DNA of 64,000 nt, taken from contig OY970825.1 in NCBI GenBank assembly GCA_963853835.1, positions 26,722,835 through 26,786,834 on the forward strand, written 5' to 3'. The position numbers were made by a program, and so were the translations under genes. The DNA comes from Calendula officinalis. Taxonomy: Eukaryota; Streptophyta; Magnoliopsida; Asterales; Asteraceae. Below, one piece after another: positions 46,741 to 60,456 of the stretch (positions are counted from its first letter, which is position 1; each line of letters opens with the position of its first letter). The notes beneath the pieces were generated by a model, which worked only from the letters and a program-made list of their open reading frames with translations, was not told the DNA's origin and did not search any database.

Positions 46741-49700
46741 ACTATCCACCCCTTAAAAGGATTCCGTCCTCGGAATCAACTCGAAGATTTCCAATCCACA
46801 TTCGACCGAACATTCCGTTCTCGTTCTCTCGTGGTTATTACAATCGAACTTTTCCCATTACAATTAAATCCACAATATACCTTTAAACATTCACTTAATT
46901 CCGTTAAGCCCGAACGGGTTAAAAATCAATCTTAAGCCCTTAGTACCTCAAACGGGTCAACATTTCATAACCCGACTGTCACACTTTCAATCCTTTTACC
47001 AAACCCCTTATCCACATTGAGATCATATGACTCAATCATTATTAATAGCCAATTAACCAAAACAATAGTCAACGCCTAGCTTTGATCAAGCTGTCAACAT
47101 TGTCCAATCTTTGACTTAAGCACAAAGTCAACCATATTTTGACAATTTCCTTACTCACCACGGGTCTTATTAATCATCATTTTCTTTACAATCGACCTTG
47201 CATTCGTGGTTCAACAACCATCATATTCGATTCCCAAATTCAATTCGAAACACCCAATGGTCAAAGTCGCACCCTCCGACTACAATTATTTCCATTAATC
47301 CGTTAACTGTTATCGTACACATGTAGGTGATACATTATGCCCTTATCCCTGTCTAACCATTCTAAACGACAGTAAAAACCCAATTTTGATCAAAGTCAAC
47401 AATCCACTAGTTGACCAACATTGACTTATGAATAAAGTCAAACTTTGCTAAATTCCACATATTCTTTATTACTAAGGCATCGCTTCCCAAGCTTTTCATT
47501 CCCGATTTCATATATAAATTTCCTTTCTCAGTTGTTACCTTTTTCCTCGATTTTGATTTCCACAATCGATTAACAATTTTCATTTAAGTTGATATCAATC
47601 TCTATTACTCTTTTACCTTCATTCTAATTCTTATACCATTTATAATCTCCTTCAAACATCCTTATACCATACTTGAAATTTCCGATTACCGGCTCTAGAG
47701 CCTCAATCATATCCAATTTGTGGTCTAACCACCCTTTATACCTCTTTCACCACCCATTGGTTACTAACAAACTTTGCTTCCTAAAAGCATTCCCTTTTTC
47801 ATAAACCATGAACTTGTAGGCATCTCCGACACCTACTTATACTTAAACACTACCCGTGTTTTCAACCCAAGTTCTCACTTGCCATAAAAATCATAACAAC
47901 AACTAACCATACGGTTCTTCATACGTCAGATACAAACATCATATCCCTTATAACAAATTATACTTTAACTATCTTATCGAGATGATCGGAAAGCCTCCAA
48001 TCCGTCACGACTCCAAACTATCATAATGATCGGAAAACCTCCAATCCAAAGCGACTCATCAAATCTCGTTAACCGGAAAGCCTCCGATCTAACAAGATCC
48101 ATTCAATACCATTCTATCTTGCATACAATTCATGTATGCATCAATCACTTAGCATCATGCTAACATTTTCTTTCATAACTAATCACATTCTCTATTCAAT
48201 TTACATTTCCTCACATTTCACATAACATTACTTTCTAAAGTCATATTCCTTTCATAGACAATTACTCCCACTTATCCCTTTATACCACCCGGTATACACA
48301 TAACATTTCTCATGCTTTCCACCAATCTACTCTTTTACCAATCGTCTTTAGTCGATTCATTTTCTCATCATTAAAATTCTCAATCTTTCTTTCACCACCT
48401 AGGTAACCACCATTTCATTCCATTATCCATATTTTACCGAATCACCCAGTCAACTCGAGTCAACTAATTGACTCCAATCCATAATCCAAACATAACCTAT
48501 TACATTATTTCCATATTATTATTTTTTCAATATTTAAATATTACCCTTCACTTAGCATATCATTTCTGGGACAATTTACCATTAATTAACCTTTTTCCCT
48601 TAGCATCGAATCTATCATTCATTATACAAACTTTTGTCATGACTAATTGTCAATTTGTTTACTCAACCATTTTCGAATACTAAATTCTGTCATCCCCGAT
48701 GCTTATCCCTTCCAACATATTTTCTATTCACGAGTTTGAAACTTCACTATATTTTTCATCATTCTCTTCCTTACCGTTATCATATGGTAATACCACATCA
48801 CTTATCCTTATTCCCGCCAAGTGCTACAATTTTACTTTCGAGCTTTTTCCTTACATGGTTTCCCATCCATATATCAATCTCACCGAGTCTTAGTACTTTC
48901 GCGTACTACCACCCTTTCATTGGAATATTTAATATTCCCGAGATAATATATCTTTTAATATCCTAATTATCCGCGACGTACCAATCGCCAACTCACCTAG
49001 GCATATTATTTCTTTACACATAACGAACCGGGGAAACCGTCCCCCGTGTACAGTTCCACACCAAACGATTTACCCATACTTATACATACCATTTCACTTA
49101 AGCACCAAATTGTGCAACAATTACCCAACAAACCACGAACCTCATACCATCAATTTTATAATTGAGGAAACTTACCACACTTTTGCACCTTTCGCATCAA
49201 CATGATTTGACGAACTCTGAACGAGTTTTTCTTCCTTTGTTGACTCCAAGCTACCATCAAACTTCCTCTTTTCTCCACTTGATAACGATTCATTGATCCT
49301 TCGTTAAATTACCTTCTCCACATTCCTAGCAATAAATTCTCTTAGAAATTCTTCCAAGTACTCTTTCGGGACAAAACTTCCCTATCAATCTAATCGCGAA
49401 CTCTTCCACGACATCTGGTACCATATTCTCTTTTCCAATGCTTCGAACATCGCATTCCGCCGCGACCACACATCACTCTCCCAGTAGACGAGCTGTAGAA
49501 GTCACCATATCTTCCTCCTAACACTTGCTAATCTTTAGCACTTGCTCAATTTCACGAATCCACCGAATCACGGCCTCCGGTTCCGTACTTCTCAATTACA
49601 CATCCAACTTACACGCCATCAATGTCTTGAATGAACATCATTCCTTTTCTTCTGATTCGGAATCACTACCATCATCACCGCGACATGACAAAACTCAATT

Positions 49701-49992
49701 ATAATTTCTCTTCTTGTCCTAGAGGAGCTTGTCCCCTTCTCGCGTTCACCCTTTTGTTATACCAATATGTTCACAATCAAGATTCAAACGATGACTCAAC
49801 GGTCGAATAAAACACATTTATACCAAATCATGACATTTCTCTTAGGGATCGACCCTATCATACTCGCACGTTACGGTCTCAAAAGACTAATCATGGACAT
49901 CCTATGGGAACATATGGTCCTACTTAGCATAGCTTAAGACTAGGGAGGTCAAACCTACCTAATTCACTTAAACTATAGCTCTGATACCAAGT
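46741..49992 (-). other. Non-coding interior of the second gag-only element
   Basis: No frame resembling protease, reverse transcriptase or integrase. It shares GGAGGCTTTCCGATC-type repeats (reversed, about 47980-48100) and GGTCAA words with the first element. Open frames near 48468-48966 are chance frames in pyrimidine-rich DNA. A degenerate gag-like stretch lies at about 49200-49760. Confidence 0.6.
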
Positions 49993-52226
49993 TGTAACAC
50001 CTCAATTTTTAAAACACCTTTTAAATCATATTTTTAAGTAAAAATATTACAAATTCCAATTCCCAAAATACGGTTTAACAAAAACCTTAAAAACATTTAT
50101 CAGAGTATTAAAACCGGTGTTACATTATAATATCATAACCATAGGATAAACGGGATCTACCTACGAGCTCCCGAGCTAATCAACACTAGGCCACTTCTAT
50201 CGCGACCCTCTAATCCATCGATCTCGAACCTGAGTACATAGCCAAAAACAAAGTAGTACGTGAGACAAAAATAGTCTCGTGAGATACATGGGTTTTCGAC
50301 CCATTCTCAAAATAATAAAAAGTCCTTACTATTTAATTCTTTCGTTTATTCACTTATTAATTATCAACTTATTATCTTATCGTTTATTCATACTTACTAG
50401 TAAGCTAACCGTAAGCTTACCCATCACATAATCACATACATGTAAGCTATCCTTAAGCTTACCCATTTTATCACATACGCCCCGGATCATTCCAAGGCAA
50501 ACTCCCCCGATGTGGGTTATCATTAAGATCACATGGTAATTGGGGTTCTCCCAAACTTACCAAGATCACCAAATCCCCCGTCTCGCGGGTTATCGTAATC
50601 CCCCTTTTTATCGGGTTATCATAATCCCCCTATTGTCGGGTTATCGTTCTCATAGATATACTACCCTTGCGCAGGGAGGTACCGCCCCAAGTAGTAATCT
50701 CACTCCCCCATAAATGGGTTATCATTATCCGGATACTTTTGTTACACACATTGAACATCAAATACGGGCCTATGCCCCACCAATTCATAATCAAACACAA
50801 ATTAGAATACATCTATTCTAATTATCATATTATTCTCTTTTAGCATAATCATATTTCATTTATCTTTCCTCATCATTATCATCGTATACTTTATCCTTAA
50901 ATCTACTAATAAGATTCATTTCTTATTATTCATATTCATAAATATATTACCTTTACATTGACTAGAGTTCATACATAACACTAGTCAAATCATACTTGTT
51001 CTCTTAACGTGATAACACTACTTTTATTAGTATGTTTTACTAATAAACGTTATTACTTTAAAATCTTTATCATTTACTTAATTGTTAATTCTTACTAACA
51101 AAAGCCAATTTCATACTCTTTTAGCCATTATCATTACTAATACTTTTTCTCAATAACCTCATTAATCATTTAATCTAATCACACTTACTTGCAAAATCAT
51201 CAATTTCGATAACTATGTTCTATTAGCAATTCAATCAAATTTCATTATCTTTCTAATCACCTTCTTTATTAAAAATATGTATTAATAAAGACTCGATAGA
51301 TATTATCCATTTTCAAAACTCTTTTACTATGTACTCAGTTTAAAAGTTCACATGTACTCACCTTAGCCAAGCTAAATCCAAATTGTGTCTATTAACACAA
51401 ATCCTTGCTTTCCATCTTGTGCAATGACACCAAATCTTTAGGTCTTCTTGACCTACCATCAATACCATCACAATAACTAGTTATTAACCATAACTAATCA
51501 CCAAACAATCCATATCTACATTCCTAACCACCAAGTTCATCCAACTTGGTGAAATCTCAAACCCTAGTTCAAGATTTCCATCAATAAACTCAAATCAAAC
51601 TTGTACACATCGATTACAAGCTTACAATGAGTGTTCTACACCCATGATTAGTCATCTTCCCCAAAGATGACAGGGTTGGTTCCCCAAACCACCATTTTTA
51701 CCCATACAAAGCTCACAAATTAACTACCAACTATCAAGGATCAAGAATCCTTACCATTGATGTTAAGATCCACAAGATTGATGAAGATTTGAGCCCTTGA
51801 ACACCAAAATCGCCCACTCTCTCTCTAGAAAACGGCTGCATACTTCAAGGGTTTCAAGAATGAGAAAACCCTAGCTTTTCACGTTTTTATACTGCCAGGC
51901 ACGAGTTCGCGCCGCGAAGAAAGTTGGCGCCGCGAACTTCCCGCATCGGGAACTCCTCGCGATCGGGAACTGGTCGGGAACTCCAAGATCAAAAACCCCA
52001 AACTTGCTGTCCAATGTTCACGACCGTGAACTGTAGTTCGCGTCGCGAACTGCCTAGTGCAGCTAAGGCTGCACTTTTTGTTGTTTAATCCGACCCAGTT
52101 CCGTCCTTTACCATTTCAAACGGTGTCCAAATGACACGAAACCAATTTCCACGTCTTTTAAACGATTTATCCTTATTTATCGTATTTTTCTATAATTTAT
52201 TTGATTCAAAATTTCGGGTCGTTACA
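49993..52226 (-). repeat. Complete 5' LTR of the second gag-only element
   Basis: 2234 bp, about 300 bp longer than the LTRs at 9867 and 15573. It carries the reversed GATAACCC...GGGGGA array at about 50490-50730 and GC-rich GTTCGCG words at about 51905-52050. Confidence 0.88.
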
Positions 52227-52766
52227 AAGAACACCTAAAATAATGAACAATTAGCATGAATCCTACCTTGTGATGGAGATGATTCCGAAAATCAGAGGAA
52301 AGAACAAAATAATTATAATCTTCTTCAATTGAGAGCTTCAAGAAAATGCATGTGTGTGAAATGTGTGTGTTTGTGTCGAGCCAGGGAAGAGAACAAGGAA
52401 GAAAAACCCAATTTGACACCTGCCCTTTCTCATGCCCACGTACACCCCTTCCCTCACACAGCTTTAATTTCATTTAACACAGTGTAATACTGAAAGTCTA
52501 GATTGCATTTTATTTATTTAAAAATACTTATGCAATTCAGATTTTAATAATGAAGATATTTTTAGAACTGTAATTCAAAGTTTAATAAAAATGCAATTTT
52601 TATCAATTTTATGCTCCATAAAAAAAATTAAATCTAATTTTAACCCCTTGGTTAAAATACGCTTAAATCCAATTAAATCACATAAATCATATAAAAAATA
52701 ATAACAAAAAGAATTACTTACCGAAAGTAATATAAAAAAATCTAGGCCGGGTCTCAGGATGTTACA
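52227..52766 (-). repeat. Chromovirus LTR fragment (copy d)
   Basis: 540 bp matching 44643-45182 with about four substitutions, so more diverged than copies a and b are from each other. Its outer part is replaced by the gag-only element. It serves as the 3' LTR side of chromovirus copy 2. Confidence 0.88.
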
Positions 52767-52778
52767 AATCTTTCCCCC

Positions 52779-55700
52779 TTAAAGAGATTCCGTCCCCGGA
52801 ATCTCACTTTGCTTGAATAAATTCGGGTAACGATCTTTCATTTCGGCCTCGGTTTCCCATGTTAGATTAGAACCTAAACTATGTTTCCATTTGACCAAAA
52901 CCATAGGAATCTGCTTCTTCCTCAACTTTGTTATCTTTCTATCCAATAATTCAACCGGCTCTTCTATCAACCTTTTCCTTGAATCAACTTTCAACTCTCG
53001 AACCGGCAAGATTTGAGATTCATCTTCCACTTTGCATTTTCTCAAATAACAAACATTAAAAGTATCATGAATACCGGACAATTCCGGTGGTAGTTCTAAT
53101 GTTACTGATTGTTCATTAACGACCCGACTGATACGAAACGGACCAATGTATCTTGGAGCTAATATACCACGTTTCCCAAACCGAATAATTCCCTTCCAAG
53201 GCGAGACTTTTAAATACACCATCTCATTTGCTTCAAAAGTTACCGGTCTACGTCTCGGATCCGCATACATTTTCTGACGATCTCGGGCCGCTTTCAATTT
53301 TTCTCGGGCAATGGCCACTGTTTCGGCCGTCAATTGAACTATATCCGGCCCCGCAAACTGTTTTTCGCCCGCTTCCAACCAACAAGTGGGGGTACGACAA
53401 CGACGACCATACAACATTTCATAAGGTGGCATCTCAATACTTGAGTGATACGTATTGTTGTAGGCAAATTCAATTAACGGTAAGTGAGAATCCCAAGAAC
53501 CACCATGTTCTAACACACACGCCCGAAGCATATCTTCTAAGGTCTGAATCGTTCTTTCTGTCTGGCCATCTGTTTGCGGATGATACGCAGTGCTTAGATT
53601 AACTCGTGTACCCAATTCTCTTTGTAAGCTCTTCCAAAAATTAGAAACAAAACGAGGATCTCGATCCGACACAATCGATAATGGAATTCCATGACGAGAA
53701 ATTATCTCATCAATATATAATTTAGCTAGTTGATCGAGGGACGCGGTTTCTCTTGTGGCCAAAAAGTGAGCACTTTTAGTTAATCGATCAACTATCACCC
53801 AAATCATATCGTGATTTTTCTGAGTACGGGGAAGTTTTGTGACGAAATCCATGGTTATGTTTTCCCATTTCCATTCGGGTATTTCTAACTGTTTCAACGA
53901 CCCATACGGTTTCTGATGCTCGGCCTTGACTTGCGCGCAAATTTGACACTTTTCAACAAATTGAGCAACGTCGGTTTTCATAGTAGGCCACCAATATAAC
54001 ACCTTTAAGTCGTTATACATTTTTGTACTACCCGGATGGACCGACAATCGAGATTTATGCGTCTCCGACAAAATCAATTCTCGTAGTCCCCCGAGTAGTG
54101 GTACCCAAACACGAGACTTATACAATTTTAACCCCCGATTGTCCTCAACTAACTCATCTTTTCTTTTACTCATAACTTCCGATTTTAAATGCTCATTACC
54201 CAATGCCTCAAGTTGGCATATTCGAATTCGACTTACCAAATCCGAAACAATTTCCATACGCATAAATTGGATCTTTTCTGAAGTACCCTTTCGACTCAAT
54301 GCATCGGCTACCACATTCGCCTTACCCGGGTGATAACGAATTTCACAATCGTAATCTTTGATCAACTCTAACCACCTTCGCTGCCTCATATTCAATTCTT
54401 TTTGTGTGAAAATATACTGAAGACTCTTGTGATCGGTGCATATAACACATTTGGTGCCATAGAGGTAATGTCTCCATAGCTTCAATGCAAAAATAACGGC
54501 TGCTAATTCCAAATCGTGAGTCGGGAAATTCTTTTCATGAGTTTTTAACTGTCTCGAGGCATAAGCGATAACCCGATCCCTCTGCATTAAGACGCAACCT
54601 AGGCCCGCGAATGATGCATCACAATACACAATAAAGTCGTCAGACCCATCGGGCAAGGTAAGTGTGGGAGCTTGACACAAAAGTTGCTTTAAAGTTTGAA
54701 ATGCCGTTTCTTGATCATTGCCCCATTGATAAGGTACATCTTTACGTGTCAATTTCGTTAACGGACTAGCAATCTTAGAGAAATTTTGAATAAATCTACG
54801 GTAATACCCCGCCAACCCCAGAAAACTTTTAATCTCTGACGGTGTTTTCGGTGAACCCCAATTCATCACTGCAGTTATTTTGGCCGGATCAACCTTAACC
54901 CCCTCTGAACAGATTACATGCCCCAAAAATTGCACTTCCCGAAGCCAAAATTCACATTTAGAGAATTTGGCATATAATTGCTCCCGTTTCAAAGTCTCCA
55001 AAACCTGTCTTAAATGTTGCTCATGATCTAACTCAGATTTTGAGTAAATCAAAATATCATCTATAAATACAATAACGAATTGATCAAGGAATGGTCTACA
55101 CACCCGGTTCATTAAATCCATGAAGATGGCGGGAGCATTTGTCAACCCGAATGGCATAACCAAAAACTCGTAATGGCCATATCGAGTTCTAAAGGCGGTT
55201 TTCGGAATATCACTTTCTTGAACCCGAACTTGATGGTACCCGGATCTCAAATCGATTTTAGAGAAATATGAAGCCCCTTGTAACTGATCAAATAAATCAT
55301 CTATTCTCGGAAGTGGGTACTTGTTCTTTATGGTTCTTTTGTTTAACTCCCGGTAATCTATACACATACGGAGAGTACCGTCTTTCTTCTTTACAAATAA
55401 TACCGGAGCTCCCCATGGGGAGGAACTCGACCGAATGAAACCCTTATCTAATAATTCTTGAATCTGAGACATCATTTCACGGATTTCGGAAGGAGCCAAA
55501 CGGTATGGAGTTCGAGCTACGGGACTGGCTCCCGGAATTAAGTCAATTTTGAATTCTACCTCCCGAATGGGAGGTAACCCAGGCAAATCATCAGGAAAGA
55601 CCTCCGGGTATTCCGATACCACCCGGATGTCACCAATTGTCTTCTTTTCTTTTCGGACATCAATAGCATAAGCAAGGAAAGACTCACACCCTTTGACCAA

Positions 55701-57423
55701 AGATTTTCTGGCCTTCATAAAAGATATAATTGGAAAAGAAGAATTCACACGGTCACCGCGGGCCACTACATGTGTCCCGTCGGGCAAAGGAAAAGTAATT
55801 ATCTTTTTATCACATTTAATATTAGCCCTATTTTTACTAAGCCAATCCATTCCGAGGACAACATCGATGCCAGATATTGGCATTAATAATAGAAAGGTCA
55901 CAAATTGCACACCATCGATATCTATACGTGCCCCGGACACAGAGCTTGTGACCGGAACCATATTTCCATCTGCTACTTCTATTTCTAATGGGGTAGGTTA
56001 TCACATTCATAGGTAATTTCAATTTGCCACAGAAAGTTATAGAAATAAATGAGCGATTCGCTCCAGAATCAAACAATACACGAGCAGGAACCGAATTGAT
56101 TAGGAACATACCGGTAATTACATCATCGGTTGTGGTGGCCTCCTCGACTGTCATCCGAAATGCTCTACCCTCAGGTGGAGGGTGAGTCTTTCTTTTATGG
56201 CTCGTGGTCGATAACGATGCCCCACCCGATCCAGAACCCGCACCCGTCTTCCTAGCCGTAGGGCATTCTCCCGCTCGGTGACCCTCTTTATGACAGTTCC
56301 AGCATACATTCCCCGGGAAGTTACAGTCTTTTGCTTCATGTTTGAATTAACCACACCGTGCACACCTCAAAGTTTGAAGTGTACATGGTCCAGAATGTGA
56401 TGACTTGCACCGGGAACACCAAGGTGCTCTTTGATTTGATGTAAAAACCGTGCTTTTGCGACTCGAATTACCTTGCTTTTGATTACCCTGCCACTTCCGG
56501 CTTTGTTGAGAGCCTACTTGGGTTGAATTTGACTTAAAGAACCCCGTTCTTTCCCTACCCATTTGATCACTTGCTTTAAAATCACTTTCTGCTGATTTCG
56601 CCAAAGAAAATGCTTGGGTTAAAGTATTCGCATACCTAACGGACCCTCGATATTTTGGTAACAATGCATCGATAAAATGTTGTAACTGAGCTTGCTCATC
56701 AGGCACCCATTGTTGCACAAATCGTAATTTTCCATTAAATTGTCTTATCAGTTCATCCACAGACATTCTTTCATCCATTTTCAACCCCATAAAATCTCTC
56801 CTTATCTTGTTCATCTCGAACGAATTACAATATTGAGCACAAACTTGTTCATAAAACTGGTTCCATGAAATTGAAGCTAATTGAGCGGCTGAGAAATTTG
56901 CGGTTATAGTACCCCACCACTGCATTGCATCACCTATTAATCTTCGAGAGGCGTACATTACTCGCCGGTCATCATCACAATTACATGCGTCCAGGGCCCT
57001 AGACATCTCCATTAGCCAGTTTAAGGTAACACTCGGGTCGGTACTTCCACCATATTCTGATGGCTTACAATCAAGAAATTGTTTATATGTGCAGGGTTGT
57101 TTCTGAGGTGGTGGTGGTGGATAACCGGGGTATGGGTAAGGATAATATCCTTGTGGTGGATATTGATAGTTAAACATTGGGGGTGGCATGTTGGTAGAAG
57201 GTTGTGTGGTGGTATTCACGGGTGGAGTTGGTATTGAGTAGGTATGATTTTGTTCGTATTCTCTAACGATATTTCTGAGGTCTTGAAGTTGACCTTCCAA
57301 CGAGTGAACGTACTCCTCATTGATTACGGGATTACTTCCCGATGGCTGATCATTCCCAGCGTCATTGTTCGGTGGGTTCGGGTGGTTTGTATTATCGTTA
57401 TCTGCCATACCTGTGACAATCAC
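52779..57423 (-). pseudogene. Gag-Pol of chromovirus copy 2, disrupted
   Basis: Same layout as copy 1. Reading from the start at 57423, a C-to-T change makes a stop at 56347-56349, inside the first CCHC knuckle. An extra G near 55997 shifts the frame between gag and protease-RT. The rest is open to 52779. Apart from these it differs from copy 1 at only a handful of residues, some of which look more canonical here (IGPF instead of IGLF). It cannot make a full polyprotein from one frame. Confidence 0.93.
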
Positions 57424-57583
57424 AACATCTCACGAACAATTAGTGTAATTCGTTAGTACCTACACACTAACTACTAACACCCTAAAGTTCACTCACTAAC
57501 CCCAAACCCGAACCTAGGAATGTTTGACCAAACTCGAGCCAAGATTTGGGAATATTACACCTAAATGTGCACACATTGCCAAA

Positions 57584-57599
57584 CCATGCTCTGATACCA
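57584..57599 (-). promoter_or_regulatory. Primer-binding site of chromovirus copy 2
   Basis: The same 16-base tRNA-iMet complement as in copy 1, 3 bases from the LTR starting at 57603. Confidence 0.9.
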
Positions 57600-57602
57600 A
57601 AT

Positions 57603-57626
57603 TGTAACACCGCAAAAACTAAACCC

Positions 57627-57663
<37 letters not shown>

Positions 57664-59829
57664 AACGGAAGCGTAGAAATAATTAAAGTAAAGTAGTTAA
57701 CATCAACAGATATTAATAAACAGGCCTTTTACAACAATTTTTTTTTTTTTTTTTTTTAAACTAACGGAAGCGTAGAAATAATTAAAGTAAAGTAGTTAAC
57801 ATCAACAGATATTAATAAACAGGCCTTTTACAACAATTATCCAAAATATCAAAAGTGTTTAGACAACCGGCGGCTCGGTTACTATAATATCAAAATCAGA
57901 GTGTCGGTCAACCATTCCTAAAACACCCCTTGACCCGCCCAAAAGATAAACCTGCAAAAAGGTCAACGAGGTGGGGATTAGCTACAGCTAAGTGAATGAA
58001 CTAAACCGATAAAATTAAACAACCGAATGATAAGCCTTATATCCCAATTAGTTAATTTTTTGAAGAGTAACGGGGTTCTGCCGAAGCCTTAAATCATTGT
58101 TGGCCGAACAATGATAACCGATAGCCCTTTACTCAAAGACAGTGTGTACCCCCTTAGAACAACCAGTGCTTCTAAGGGCGGTACACCTTGTCAATAGTAA
58201 ACCTCTGCTCAGTAGAATGTTCCAATTACTGACCTCTTCCCCAAATGTGCACTTAATTAACTACCGTTATTAATTAAACCAAAGTATAGGCTTGCAACAA
58301 CAATTGCAGCCAAGAAAACTACACCCAAGAGAGTTCACGATCGCGAACTCAAGTTCGCGACGTGAACTTCTTCACGACCCAGACCCCAACTGCCTGTCTC
58401 GAGTTAGCGACGCGAACCCCAAGTTCGCGTCGTGAACTCTTCCAGATACCAAATCCTGCACCTTTTTACCATTTTGACCAATTTCTAACCAAATTGCCCA
58501 TCTAAAGTTTGAAGGCTAAATCCACTCACCTTAGCTAGCAATCCGATCTTGAAAACCCAGTATTCTAATTACTGAGTTCCCTTGCCTTTGCCTGTAATAA
58601 TAATGCAACCGAGTTAGTAACCAAATCAACCGAAATACTTAAAATGCAAAATTCATAAATTATCCAAAACTTGCATAAGTCTATAAACCTTTTTAACCAT
58701 AAGTCTAAATATAACAAAATCATAATATAAGCCCCACAATTCAAGTATTGCACCAAATCACACATTCTTGACCGATTCTAGTTATTTAGGCCCAAACGGG
58801 TCAAAACCAAACTAAACCAACAACACTTACAAAATAGTTACATTTCTCATATAAATAATACTAGAATCATTTATAACCACTTGATATCCAAATCTGATCA
58901 AAACATCTTTTTAGGTTGACTTAGAAAAGTCAACAATGCACAATTAGCTAGTTAAGGCCATTTCAAGACAATTAGCCAAACACCACCCAATTTTAACATC
59001 AAAGCACATAAAATTCAGTCAATTTACTTCTAATTATGATTCTACACTAGTTAAAACATCAAGAACCCAATTTACACCATTTATCAAATTTGGTGGGTTT
59101 TGGTCATCTTCTCCAAAACTCCATAACTAGGTTTTTAAGGTTCAAGGCTTGAACTTACACTACAATCCAGAATTAGCCATCTAAAACAAACAAGATTAGT
59201 TATGAACTTCATAGAAACCCTAGCAATTCATCAATTTCATGGTTTGAGACAAAGAAACTCCATAACCCAAGAACCCTAAGTTTTCTAGCAAGAACACCCA
59301 AAATAATGAACAATTAGCATGAATCCTACCTTGTGATGGAGATGATTCCGAAAATCAGAGGAAAGAACAAAATAATTATAATCTTCTTCAATTGAGAGCT
59401 TCAAGAAAATGCATGTGTGTGAAATGTGTGTGTTTGTGTCGAGCCAGGGAAGAGAACAAGGAAGAAAAACCCAATTTGACACCTGCCCTTTCTCATGCCC
59501 ACGTACACCCCTTCCCTCACACAGCTTTAATTTCATTTAACACAGTGTAATACTGAAAGTCTAGATTGCGTTTATTTATTTAAAAAATACTTATGCAATT
59601 CAGATTTTAATAATGAAGATATTTTCAGAACTGTAATTCAAAGTTTAATAAAAATGCAATTTTTATCAATTTTATGCTCCATAAAAAAAATTAAATCTAA
59701 TTTTAACCCCTTGGTTAAAATACGCTAAAATCCAATTAAATCACATAAATCATATAAAAAATAATAACAAAAAGAATTACTTACCGAAAGTAATATAAAA
59801 AAATCTAGGCCGGGTCTCAGGATGTTACA
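57603..59829 (-). repeat. Chromovirus LTR, copy c (5' LTR of copy 2)
   Basis: 2227 bp. It shares the ~100-bp tandem duplication and the 43261-type base with copy b. Unlike a and b it lacks about 21 bp between two GTGAACTT words near 58362. Followed by TAAAT. Confidence 0.92.
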
Positions 59830-59879
59830 TAAATGATATATACACATTTTGTTATACATGAATAATCCGATAAAAAAAC

Positions 59880-60456
59880 TTAAAGACGAAACAAAACTTC
59901 TTTATATACGACGTTTGTCGTTGAGTTGGTGTATTTGCCATCGTGGTCACAACAAATAACCTTCAAGCCGTTCTTGTTCTTCACTCTCGAGACAGCGACA
60001 TATAGTTGGCCATGTGAAAATACCTGTGTTTGGAGAAACAAACCAGCTTGCGACAATGTTTGCTCTTGGCTTTTATTAATAATCATGACAAAACATACTT
60101 GAATAGGAATCTGTCTTCGATTCAATTTGAAGGGCATCTTGTTGTCTGAAGGACTAATAACCATGTGCGAGATAGCGCAAATTGTACCAACTTTTCCACC
60201 AGATATGATCTTACATTCAATTATGTTATTTCCCATGCGTAATATTTGAAGCCTCGTTCCGTTGCATAACCCTGCTTTCTGATAAATGTTTCGCATACAC
60301 ATTACAGGTGTGCCTATCTTTAACTTCAACCTATGATGTGGGACACATGACATATTTATACAGTTCAAGAAATCGGTGGTGTAAAGATCTAGGCTAAATA
60401 TAGCATCGTCATCATCTGATTCACTATCAAGGGCATCTAGATCAATAAACTTTTTG
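59880..60456 (-). pseudogene. Helitron / PIF1-type helicase C-terminal fragment
   Basis: An open frame of about 190 codons, with TTDFLNCINMS, LKLKIGTPVMCMRNI, GLCNGTRLQI, INKSQEQTLS and HGQLYVAVSRV, which match the last motifs (V and VI) of PIF1-like helicases as found in plant Helitron Rep-Hel proteins. The Walker A and B motifs and the Rep domain are absent. A CCAG acceptor-like site at 60457-60460 marks where similarity ends. The usual GQ in motif V reads EQ here (KSQEQT), another sign of decay. It unwinds DNA in intact relatives; this piece cannot. The LTR array inserted 46 bp past its stop. Confidence 0.82.

Larger units (their letters stand above)
45616..52226 (-). mobile_element. Second gag-only LTR element, one LTR truncated
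   Basis: Same family as 9867-17496, on the opposite strand: the LTR begins TGTAACGACC (minus strand at 52226) and ends GGTGTTACA (49993). The 5' LTR is complete (2234 bp); the 3' LTR keeps only its first 1125 bp (45616-46740), which match 51101-52226 with no difference noticed by eye. Primer-binding site at 49978-49989, purine tract at 46741-46760. The interior (3252 bp) has only decayed gag-like sequence. The outer right end abuts chromovirus LTR sequence (52227), so it inserted into a chromovirus LTR. Confidence 0.88.
35959..59829 (-). mobile_element. Tandem and nested array of Tekay-type chromovirus copies with an inserted gag-only LTR element
   Basis: In plus coordinates the order is: LTR (35959-38102), interior 1 (38103-42937), LTR (42938-45182), pol 3' fragment (45183-45615), truncated LTR of the gag-only family (45616-46740), its interior (46741-49992), its full LTR (49993-52226), chromovirus LTR fragment (52227-52766), interior 2 (52767-57602), LTR (57603-59829). 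TAAAT lies at both outer borders (35954-35958, 59830-59834). The chromovirus interiors differ at about ten positions in 4.8 kb by eye. Matching outer duplications point to one original insertion that later grew by unequal exchange and was disrupted; a mis-assembly is possible. Confidence 0.85.

Noticed and set aside
48468..48966. Overlapping plus-strand frames in the second gag-only element
   Set aside because: Pyrimidine-rich antisense of a non-coding interior; no recognisable motif.
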